Below are positions 1-4,285 of a DNA stretch of 5,414 nucleotides, piece by piece. The stretch is from NCBI GenBank assembly GCA_905207905.1, contig CAJLNC010000117.1:1-5414 (forward strand), read 5' to 3'. Origin of the DNA: an uncultured Lachnospiraceae bacterium (GTDB taxonomy: Bacteria > Bacillota_A > Clostridia > Lachnospirales > Lachnospiraceae). Made by a program: the position numbers and the translations under genes. Each line of letters opens with the position of its first letter. Position 1 is the first letter of the stretch. The notes below the pieces were generated by a model that saw only the letters and a program-made list of their open reading frames with translations, was not told the DNA's origin and made no database searches.

Positions 1-93
1 GCAGAGCAGGGGAAAATCACCCGAAAGGGTAGCTCCGGTAGTATTTTGCAACACCTTTATCATCTTAAGAAGGAAATAAAAAATAGTAGTTGA
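1..93 (+). CDS. Probable C-terminal end of an upstream gene (partial)
   Basis: Frame 1 is open from the window edge to a TGA at 91-93 and would encode about 30 residues ending in a basic tail (LKKEIKNSS). I do not recognise the family. The stop lies only 18 bases before the ATG of the lipoprotein gene, with just a ribosome binding site between, which is the spacing of co-transcribed genes. That spacing is the main reason to call it coding. A second frame is also open from the edge to 77-79, so the frame choice is uncertain. The stretch also holds a small hairpin with a GAAA loop (ACCC-GAAA-GGGT, 22-33), so it could instead be the end of a structured untranslated region. Confidence 0.35.
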   Translation, partial: AEQGKITRKGSSGSILQHLYHLKKEIKNSS

Positions 94-111
94 CAAACAG
101 GAGGATAAGGT

Positions 112-807
112 ATGAAGAAGAAAGTGCTGACAATTTTAGTGATAGGAATCGTGGCGGCAGTTCTGACTGCCTGTACTCGGGCAGATAATGGAAGCAATGC
201 GGCGGCAGGCAGCGGTTCTACTACTTCCGGAAGTGGAACGATTGCGCAGCAGAATCCGGCAGAGAACAGTGCAGGCGCCGGCAGCAGTTCGGGGACGGAT
301 ATTGGTACGGGAGGAGCGGGAACGGCAGACGGCGGCCAGACCAATAATGGAGCTTCTTCTTCCGGCACTCCAACAGGAGGCAATGCTGCGGGAACAGAGG
401 CACCTCAGCAGCCAGTGACAGAAGCTCCGGTTTATGAGGAGAATTATGAGGATGATTTTCCGGACGCTCAGAATGAGGACGATCCTTCCAATGCCCAGAA
501 TGAGGACGGGATAGAGGAGCTGGAGGCTCCGTTGGATTTGGATAAACCTTGGGACGGAACTTATGTAAGCGATACGGGCGAAACGCTTACGGTTTCAGTC
601 ACTGATTCGGATGTTTCCTTTGCTTTTGCCAATGCCGGGTTATCCGGAACAGCCAAGAAGGATGGCAACCAGGCAGTATACAACGGTGACGATCATCATT
701 CTCTTATTTTGGAATATGCAGAGACGGATATTAAGGTTACCGTGGTCAGCGAAGAAGATTTTGATACCAGCACTTCTCCGCTGAACGGGGTGTATGTCCG
801 CCAGTAG
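112..807 (+). CDS. Secreted lipoprotein with Gly/Ser-rich linker and C-terminal beta-rich domain
   Basis: A 231-residue predicted lipoprotein. Residues 1-20 form a type II signal peptide: basic start (MKKK), a hydrophobic core, and the lipobox LTAC with Cys21 as the lipidated residue. Residues 22 to about 105 are low-complexity Gly/Ser/Ala/Thr/Asn, a typical spacer through the Gram-positive wall. Residues 106-140 are strongly acidic and contain a short tandem duplication (DAQNEDD then NAQNEDG). Residues 145-231 look like one compact beta domain, from WDGTYVS to NGVYVRQ, with alternating hydrophobic strands; GTYV near its start and GVYV near its end may be first and last strands of a small barrel. 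Its ligand is unknown and I do not recognise a named family. The start is supported by AGGAGG at 99-104. It is probably expressed from an upstream promoter, because no convincing one lies in the short gap before it. No clear terminator follows. Confidence 0.85.
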   Translation: MKKKVLTILVIGIVAAVLTACTRADNGSNAAAGSGSTTSGSGTIAQQNPAENSAGAGSSSGTDIGTGGAGTADGGQTNNGASSSGTPTGGNAAGTEAPQQPVTEAPVYEENYEDDFPDAQNEDDPSNAQNEDGIEELEAPLDLDKPWDGTYVSDTGETLTVSVTDSDVSFAFANAGLSGTAKKDGNQAVYNGDDHHSLILEYAETDIKVTVVSEEDFDTSTSPLNGVYVRQ

Positions 808-882
808 GAAAGAGTTAAAAAGTCAGATAAATATTTGAATATCAAAATAAATGTTGGAAAATAAGAAAAGTTAAAAAAACGC

Positions 883-911
883 TTGACTTTTAGAAAAGTT
901 AATAGTATACT
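883..911 (+). promoter_or_regulatory. Sigma-A type promoter of the tRNA operon
   Basis: TTGACT (883-888) and TATACT (906-911) are separated by exactly 17 bases, each one mismatch from the sigma-A consensus. Transcription should start near 917-919, about 28 bases before tRNA-Val. The region just after the -10 box is G-rich, as is common in stringently controlled stable-RNA promoters. The DNA upstream is very A/T-rich and may act as an UP element. Confidence 0.85.
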
Positions 912-917
912 GTCAGA

Positions 918-938
918 GCGGGTTGAGGTTAGACCCGC
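918..938 (+). promoter_or_regulatory. Hairpin in the 5' leader of the tRNA transcript
   Basis: GCGGGT (918-923) and ACCCGC (933-938) form a perfect six-base-pair stem with a nine-base loop. It begins at or next to the predicted transcription start and ends seven bases before tRNA-Val. It would protect the 5' end of the primary transcript before RNase P cleavage. The role is inferred from position only. Confidence 0.5.
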
Positions 939-945
939 ACGGCAT

Positions 946-1018
946 GGGGTCTTAGCTCAGCTGGGAGAGCATCTGCCTTACAAGCAGAGGGTCATAGGTT
1001 CGAGCCCTATAGGCCCCA
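946..1018 (+). tRNA. tRNA-Val (anticodon TAC)
   Basis: A complete 73-base cloverleaf. The acceptor arms GGGGTCT (946-952) and AGGCCCC (1011-1017) pair over seven positions with one G-T wobble, followed by discriminator A at 1018. The D-arm carries AGCTCAGCTGGGAGAGC. The anticodon stem TCTGC/GCAGA encloses the loop CTTACAA, with anticodon TAC reading GTA and probably other GTN codons. The T-arm has the usual GGTTCGAGCC core. CCA is not encoded, so it is added by the CCA-adding enzyme. It is first in a two-tRNA operon behind the 883-911 promoter. Confidence 0.96.
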
Positions 1019-1038
1019 TGGATTTCAAAATTATATAT

Positions 1039-1112
1039 GGCGGAATAGCTCAGCTGGCTAGAGCACACGGTTCATACCCGTGGTGTCGAGAGTTCAAGTC
1101 TCCCTTCCGCTA
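1039..1112 (+). tRNA. tRNA-Met, elongator type (anticodon CAT)
   Basis: A complete 74-base cloverleaf. The acceptor stem is GGCGGAA (1039-1045) with TTCCGCT (1105-1111), including a terminal G-T pair, and discriminator A at 1112. The anticodon stem CACGG/CCGTG encloses TTCATAC, giving CAT. The stem lacks the three G-C pairs of initiator tRNA and the first acceptor pair is not the C-A mismatch of initiators, so it is an elongator. The same G1-U72 ending is known in Bacillus elongator tRNA-Met. A tRNA-Ile(CAT) read by lysidine is less likely. CCA is not encoded. Its 3' end faces an integrase remnant, so it was probably once an attachment site. Confidence 0.94.
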
Positions 1113-1115
1113 CTG

Positions 1116-1145
1116 AAAAGCCCTTGATTATTCAAGGGTTTTTGT
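1116..1145 (+). terminator. Rho-independent terminator of the tRNA operon
   Basis: CCCTTGA (1121-1127) pairs with TCAAGGG (1132-1138) around a TTAT loop, flanked upstream by AAAAG and downstream by a T-rich tail (TTTTTGTTTTT). It begins only a few bases after tRNA-Met. The TGA stop codon of the minus-strand integrase remnant lies inside the 3' arm of this stem. Confidence 0.85.
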
Positions 1146-1461
1146 TTTTCGTGTCATACAATCTGTCAAAATGACTGATCGCAATCTGAGAAGCTCTTCG
1201 CTGCTCATCCTCCATTACATGGCGATATACGGATTTTAGGACGGTATCGTTCCCCCAACCGCCGGCCGACATAATGTAGGCATCTGGTATCCCCAGTGCG
1301 TGCAGGATCGATGCAGAATAGTGTCTTAGGTCGTGGAAGCGCATCCGGTCAAGCCCGATATGTTTCCGGATGCGGCCAAACCGCTGCGAGATCATAGTTG
1401 GGTTTAATTCAGTTGCCTTCCCGGATTTAGGATATTTATTGACGACAAATTCCGGTGAAGT
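1132..1461 (-). pseudogene. Tyrosine recombinase (phage-type integrase), C-terminal remnant
   Basis: The minus frame is open from just inside a TAA at 1474-1476 down to the TGA at 1132-1134. Integrase-like sequence starts at about base 1460 (SPEFVVNKYPKSG) and runs for some 108 residues, against about 350-400 for an intact phage or ICE integrase. It keeps most of the catalytic end of the fold: HDLRH supplies the His-x-x-Arg box, SAGGWGND the Trp at the His/Trp position, and VYRH the nucleophilic Tyr. The N-terminal arm-binding and core-binding domains and the first catalytic Arg are missing. The upstream end is replaced by an insertion-sequence end at 1461. An internal ATG at 1393-1395 could start an 87-residue product, but no good ribosome site precedes it. 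Its position with the C-terminus against tRNA-Met is the classical arrangement of an element integrated at a tRNA gene. Confidence 0.85.
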
Positions 1462-1464
1462 GCC

Positions 1465-1503
1465 CCCCTTTTGTTAGACAAAATATAAGTCTAGTGAAAG
1501 GGG
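1465..1503. repeat. Interrupted palindrome at the left IS end
   Basis: The arm CCCCTTTTGTTAGAC (1465-1479) faces GTCTAGTGAAAGGGG (1489-1503) around a nine-base A/T loop. The outer CCCCTTT/AAAGGGG and inner TAGAC/GTCTA helices are perfect and are separated by a small symmetrical internal loop. ATTTTT follows on the plus strand. In transcripts reading into the element this could act as a terminator-like hairpin limiting transposase expression, a behaviour known for several IS families. Confidence 0.65.
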
Positions 1504-1510
1504 ATTTTTC

Positions 1511-1636
1511 ATGTCATCAGGAAAAAAGATGTATTCGACAGAATTAAAAAAGGACAGATTGGAAAGATTGCTCCCAATCTTATCCAGCGTAATTTTAAAT
1601 CAGATAAACCAAATCAAAAATGGACGACTGATATAA
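1511..1636 (+). pseudogene. IS3-family orfA remnant
   Basis: The ATG at 1511 is preceded by AAAGGGG and opens a 41-codon frame. Its first residues (MSSGKKMYSTELKK) resemble the start of OrfA proteins of IS3-family elements, which normally run to about 90-170 residues with a helix-turn-helix. The homology fades after about residue 14, where the reading passes into DNA that codes for orfB in another frame. This marks an internal deletion that joined the start of orfA to the middle of orfB, out of frame. It is not expected to bind DNA. Confidence 0.5.
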
Positions 1637-1956
1637 CAGAATTTTCTTTATTTGGAACGAAACTGTATTTTTCTCCTATCCTTGATATGTTTAATGGTGG
1701 AATCATTCGTTATAACATAAGCGAACATCCAGTGCTGAACCAAGTACTGGATATGTTGGATAAGGCGTTTTTGAAGATTCCAGATAATATAAACCTTATT
1801 TTCCATTCCGGTCAAGGTTGGCAATATCAACACAAACAGTAGCAAAAAGGAATCCGGCAAAGTATGTCCAGAAAAGGGAACTGTCTGGATAATTCTATCA
1901 TGGAGAATTTCTTCGGGTTACTTAAATCAGAATTATTAAGAGAATGGTTGCTATAG
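1558..1956 (+). pseudogene. IS3-family transposase orfB remnant (DDE integrase core)
   Basis: Frame 1 reads IAPNLIQRNF, then [53 protein letters not shown] and LLKSELL, the ordered landmarks of the IS3-family DDE core. The first Asp is kept (codon 1630-1632) and the Glu is kept (codon 1903-1905). The second Asp, normally in HSDQGWQYQ, is Gly (GGT, 1810-1812). A TAG at 1840-1842 interrupts the frame where a Tyr is usual, about five residues are missing after it, and a second TAG lies at 1954-1956. Beyond this only faint similarity remains to about 1990. The start is missing. The gene is clearly inactive. Confidence 0.85.
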
Positions 1957-1990
1957 GATTGTAGGCTATATAAAGATAATTATTGGCGCT

Positions 1991-3301
1991 TCAAAACAGC
2001 CTTTCAATATTCTCCTGTACTTTCTGATTCAACTGAGCATACTGTTCTGCCTCCTCCCTGGAAAACCCTTCCAGTGCGGTTTGCCGGTAGGAGAGGGAGA
2101 TGGCGGAGAATTCCCGGAGAATCGGATCTGCCGCTGCCAGAAAAGTGACGGCAAACTCTCCGGTAGAACGCTTCGTTTCTGTTTTGATCAGACTCTTGTG
2201 GGTCAGACGCTGCAGGAGAGAGGACAGGGTGGAAAGAGAAATACCTGCAAAATCAGCCAGTTCTTTTCGGGTAATGCCGTGGTGAGGGTCGAACAAACAG
2301 AAAAGCAGCCAGACTTCCTGGGAGGTGAGACTGTTTTTCTGGGCGATGGGCTCCAGACAGTAATCCAGAAGCTTTCTGCTGCGGTAACAGTCTTTCAGGG
2401 GGCCTGGTCCCACAATGGCCTCCTTTGATACAAAACTTCGCTCTTCCCCCAGCTTTTTGGTACCGGGCAGGATGGAAGGGAGAACAACTCCGTCATTGGC
2501 AGCGTCAATGAGAAAACGATAGACTCGAAGCTGATTTTTTTCATAGTCTTTTTCTGTCAGCACATGTTTATAAAAATTGTTGTAGTACTCAAAGACTATA
2601 AGCTTCATTTTGATGGTCTGAGTAATGCTCATGCCCTGGTTGGCCAGAGAGCCCTTTGTATTGACATAATAGTAGAGCGGTACCGGCAAGACATAGAATG
2701 TCTTTGCATGGCGGATATATTCCAGGTTAAACATAAAATCTTCACACCAGCTGATGGCTGGATCCATTTTAAGCTGGTGCATTGCAATAATTTCCCTTCG
2801 GTACAGTTTATTCCAAAGCACCCCATAATAGAAATCTGCAGGGTTTTCCAGCATATAGGCGGCAAATTCTTCTGTGGTCAGCAGTCCCTCCTCATCAATA
2901 TTCCCCTTGTGGGAGACTCGTTTTCCGGAAACACGATAAAAATCACAGATGACCATATCGCACTGGCAGGTCAGGGCGGCATTGCTCAGCAAGCGCATAG
3001 CATTGGGAGTGATCCAGTCATCACTGTCTAAAAACTGTACATAGGTTCCCCTGGCAAGGCTGAGAGCCAGATTTCTGGAGGCAGATACGCCGGAATTTTC
3101 CTGGTGGATGACCCGGACTCTGGGATCTTTTTTTTCATAGCTGTCGCAGATCGCGCCGGAATTGTCGGTACTTCCGTCGTCTACGATCAGAAGCTCAAAA
3201 TCGGTATAATCCTGTTTTAAAACGCTGTCCAGGCAGCGGGCAATGGTCATTTCTGCATTATAAACAGGAATGATCATGGTGATCATGGGATTCGCAGTCA
3301 T
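1991..3301 (-). CDS. Family 2 glycosyltransferase fused to a C-terminal MarR-like winged-helix domain
   Basis: A 436-residue protein starting at ATG 3299-3301, which has AAAGGAG five bases upstream; the longer TTG start at 3364 lacks such a site. Residues 6 to about 210 form a GT-A glycosyltransferase of family GT2: MIIPVYNAE at the start, nucleotide-binding VDDGSTD (Asp41/Asp42), the metal-binding DSDD (92-95), and WCEDF (Glu187/Asp188) at the catalytic-base position. Such enzymes transfer a sugar from a nucleotide sugar to a surface polysaccharide or other acceptor. No membrane segment is evident. After a helical linker, residues about 315-436 look like a MarR-family unit: LTSQEVWLLF, recognition region RKELADFAGISLSTLSSLLQRL, a wing (TETKRSTGEFAVTF), then a C-terminal helix (GFSREEAEQYAQL) like the MarR dimerisation helix. 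The frame is continuous, so this is not a frameshift artefact. Acceptor, sugar and DNA target are unknown. The stop abuts the IS remnant. Confidence 0.9.
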   Translation of the reverse strand: MTANPMITMIIPVYNAEMTIARCLDSVLKQDYTDFELLIVDDGSTDNSGAICDSYEKKDPRVRVIHQENSGVSASRNLALSLARGTYVQFLDSDDWITPNAMRLLSNAALTCQCDMVICDFYRVSGKRVSHKGNIDEEGLLTTEEFAAYMLENPADFYYGVLWNKLYRREIIAMHQLKMDPAISWCEDFMFNLEYIRHAKTFYVLPVPLYYYVNTKGSLANQGMSITQTIKMKLIVFEYYNNFYKHVLTEKDYEKNQLRVYRFLIDAANDGVVLPSILPGTKKLGEERSFVSKEAIVGPGPLKDCYRSRKLLDYCLEPIAQKNSLTSQEVWLLFCLFDPHHGITRKELADFAGISLSTLSSLLQRLTHKSLIKTETKRSTGEFAVTFLAAADPILREFSAISLSYRQTALEGFSREEAEQYAQLNQKVQENIERLF

Positions 3302-3364
3302 AGATACTCCTTTATTTCCGCGGACAATGAGCCAAGCAGCCGCACTTGTGGGGAGATTTGGCAA

Positions 3365-3478
3365 ATGTATGCGGGGACTCTGATTGATACCATTTATTTA
3401 TGCATCACGGTAAGTTCGGTAATCTTTCTGATGATTCTTATTTTAATGGAAGCTGAAGAGAAAGGGAAGAGCGTATAA
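3365..3478 (+). CDS. Possible 37-residue single-pass membrane protein
   Basis: The ATG at 3365 is preceded by GGGGAG (3350-3355) at a nine-base spacing, and the frame ends with TAA at 3476-3478. The product has a short N-terminus (MYAGTLID), one hydrophobic segment of about 20 residues (9-28, including VIFLMILILM) and a charged tail (EAEEKGKSV), the layout of small bacterial membrane proteins. It is divergent from the glycosyltransferase gene, with 63 bases between the two starts. I know no family for it. No clear promoter is visible. Chance is a real alternative for so short a frame; the good ribosome site and clean topology are what favour it. Confidence 0.4.
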   Translation: MYAGTLIDTIYLCITVSSVIFLMILILMEAEEKGKSV

Positions 3479-3708
3479 AAATTTAATAATTCTGTTCCAA
3501 TAATCATCCTGAAATCATTTTTTAGATTTTTTTCAATACCTTTTTGGATAAGGGAAAATAAATGGAGGTTAAGAGAAACGGAAGAGTAAGAAAAGCGGGA
3601 AACGAATCTGCATTTTCAGAACAATTTTGGTCTTTTACATGACAGATATCTCATGCAGAATAAATCACCGGAACAAATAAAAAAGCGTAGAAAAGAGAAA
3701 TTCAGGGC
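3479..3708. other. Non-coding stretch, A/T-rich
   Basis: No convincing gene is seen. The stretch has T-runs (around 3517-3534), an inverted repeat TCTGCAT (3607-3613) with ATGCAGA (3653-3659), and nested in it CATGA (3638-3642) with TCATG (3651-3655). These may be regulatory sites or may be chance. A 26-codon frame at about 3562 lacks a good ribosome site. The stretch leads into the ptsH promoter. Confidence 0.5.
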
Positions 3709-3737
3709 TTATCAGAAGTATGAGAAAAGAGTATAAT
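3709..3737 (+). promoter_or_regulatory. Probable sigma-A promoter of ptsH
   Basis: A perfect TATAAT at 3732-3737 has TTATCA (3709-3714, four of six consensus bases) 17 bases upstream. Start of transcription would be near 3744, giving an untranslated leader of about 200 bases before ptsH. Confidence 0.6.
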
Positions 3738-3743
3738 TTTTGT

Positions 3744-3941
3744 AAAAAGACAGATACTGTTTAGGAGAAGAATAGTATCTAAGCGCCCGGACTTGTCAAA
3801 GTGGAGCAGGGAAGCGCCGGGAAAATGGGATAGGCTGGAAGAAAGCAGCCAGAGGGACCAAAGGATACCATATTACGAAAAAAGAGAATCCGTGCATAAG
3901 GCGTGAGGGTTCTTTTACACGGAGGATGCAGGAGGACAATT
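3744..3941 (+). promoter_or_regulatory. Structured 5' leader of ptsH, candidate cis-regulatory RNA
   Basis: The leader can form several helices. P1 pairs GTATCT (3775-3780) with GGATAC (3863-3868). It encloses P2, CCCGG (3786-3790) with CCGGG (3817-3821), extended by ACTT/AAGT (3791-3794/3799-3802) with a 14-base purine-rich bulge, and P3, GGCTG/CAGCC (3833-3837/3846-3850). Together these make a three-way junction. The 5' strand of P1 can instead pair with AGATACT (3752-3758) just upstream, forming a seven-base-pair hairpin, so two states exclude each other. A terminator-like hairpin follows (3882-3916). I could not match it to a riboswitch class I know (purine, TPP, SAM, cobalamin, lysine, FMN, c-di-GMP, T-box). 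It shows no coding frame. The structure is read by eye, without energy calculation. Confidence 0.45.
3882..3916 (+). terminator. Terminator-like hairpin (possible attenuator) before the ptsH ribosome site
   Basis: AAGAGAATCC (3882-3891) pairs over ten positions with GGGTTCTTTT (3907-3916), including three G-T wobbles. The interior can pair further (GTGC/GCGT around ATAAG). The T-tract is short and partly inside the stem, so it may be a weak or conditional terminator, or a stem controlling access to the nearby ribosome site at 3921-3935. Confidence 0.45.
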
Positions 3942-4199
3942 ATGAAAAAGTTTCAGTATGTGATAACCGATGCAATAGGACTTCACGCCCGTCCGGCTGG
4001 ACTTTTGGTGAAAGAGGCAAAGAAGTTTGAGAGCAGGATCCAGGTGGCAAAGGGGGAATGCTCTGCTGGGGCGGATCGGCTGATGGCATTGATGAGTCTT
4101 GGAGTCAAATGCGGGGATGTGGTGGAAGTGATCCTGGAAGGCCCGGATGAGGAACTGGCGCTGGAAACTATGAAAGAATTTTTTGAAAAAAATCTGTAA
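3942..4199 (+). CDS. ptsH: HPr, phosphocarrier protein of the PTS, lacking Ser46
   Basis: An 85-residue HPr, the usual length. HPr accepts phosphate from enzyme I on His15 and passes it to sugar-specific EIIA proteins in the cytoplasm. The active site is intact: GLHARPAG with His15 and Arg17. The second landmark, MSLG at 51-54, aligns without gaps with Bacillus HPr, but the residue at 46, where HPr kinase phosphorylates Ser, is Arg (ADRLMALMSLG). It is therefore not a Crh-type protein, which has the opposite change (no His15, Ser46 kept). The start chosen is ATG 3942, with GGAGG at 3931-3935 six bases upstream; a GTG at 3903 would add 13 residues unlike HPr and begins inside a hairpin. No ptsI is adjacent, and promoter and terminator flank it, so it looks monocistronic. 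A role in transport or as an auxiliary carrier is likely; classical HPr(Ser-P)/CcpA control through this copy is not expected. Confidence 0.93.
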   Translation: MKKFQYVITDAIGLHARPAGLLVKEAKKFESRIQVAKGECSAGADRLMALMSLGVKCGDVVEVILEGPDEELALETMKEFFEKNL

Positions 4200-4204
4200 A
4201 TACG

Positions 4205-4242
4205 TTCGGACTTTCTGATCGTATGTCCTGAACTCTTTTTTT
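4205..4242 (+). terminator. Rho-independent terminator after ptsH
   Basis: TTCGGAC (4205-4211) pairs with GTCCTGAA (4225-4232) with one bulged T, followed within three bases by seven T residues (4236-4242). The loop is 13 bases. It starts a few bases after the ptsH stop and separates it from the amidase gene. Confidence 0.7.
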
Positions 4243-4285
4243 CCATCTGCATAATTTGTAGAAAAAGAGAGAAAAGGAGTACATT

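Larger units (their letters stand above)
1461..1990 (+). mobile_element. Decayed IS3-family insertion sequence (left end kept, right end lost)
   Basis: The segment begins with a plausible left terminal repeat (TGCCCCCCTTTTGTTAGAC), followed by a short orfA start and then transposase orfB sequence recognisable from its integrase core. A normal IS3 element is about 1.2-1.5 kb; here only about 530 bases remain. The middle of orfA and the start of orfB are deleted, orfB has stops and a lost catalytic residue, and no matching right terminal repeat can be seen before the glycosyltransferase stop codon at 1991. The right boundary is approximate. Assignment to the IS150 subgroup is likely but inferred. 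The copy cannot move by itself. Confidence 0.8.

Noticed and set aside
90..95. Perfect TTGACA hexamer before the lipoprotein gene
   Set aside because: It lies so close to the ATG at 112 that a -10 box would fall inside the coding region, and none is there. It overlaps the stop of the probable upstream gene.
60..383. A 107-codon minus-strand frame rich in Pro, Val and Leu
   Set aside because: It is the reverse shadow of the Gly/Ser/Ala-rich lipoprotein linker.
883..1116. A 77-codon plus-strand frame across the promoter and tRNAs
   Set aside because: It runs through the promoter and most of both tRNA genes and has no ribosome site. The RNA genes explain the sequence.
1648..1860. A 70-codon minus-strand frame in the IS remnant
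   Set aside because: It is antisense to the recognisable orfB remnant and has no family-like features.
2564..3031. A 155-codon plus-strand frame inside the glycosyltransferase gene
   Set aside because: It is antisense to conserved GT2 motifs and lacks a ribosome site and recognisable domains.
3302..3364. N-terminal extension of the glycosyltransferase to a TTG at 3364
   Set aside because: The ATG at 3299-3301 has a strong AAAGGAG five bases upstream and puts the GT2 core right at the N-terminus, as is normal. The TTG has no such site.
3381..3407. Weak dyad TGAT...ATCA as a MarR operator
   Set aside because: The match between arms is partial, the centre is not symmetrical, and it lies inside the possible small gene. 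There is not enough to call an operator.
3903..3941. GTG start 13 codons upstream for HPr
   Set aside because: HPr proteins start at MKKFQYV, GGAGG at 3931-3935 sets the ATG at 3942, and the GTG lies within a hairpin.
3926..4030. ATG at 3926 between the two GGAGG motifs as a leader peptide
   Set aside because: Its own ribosome site would touch the start codon, and the frame overlaps ptsH out of register without recognisable content.
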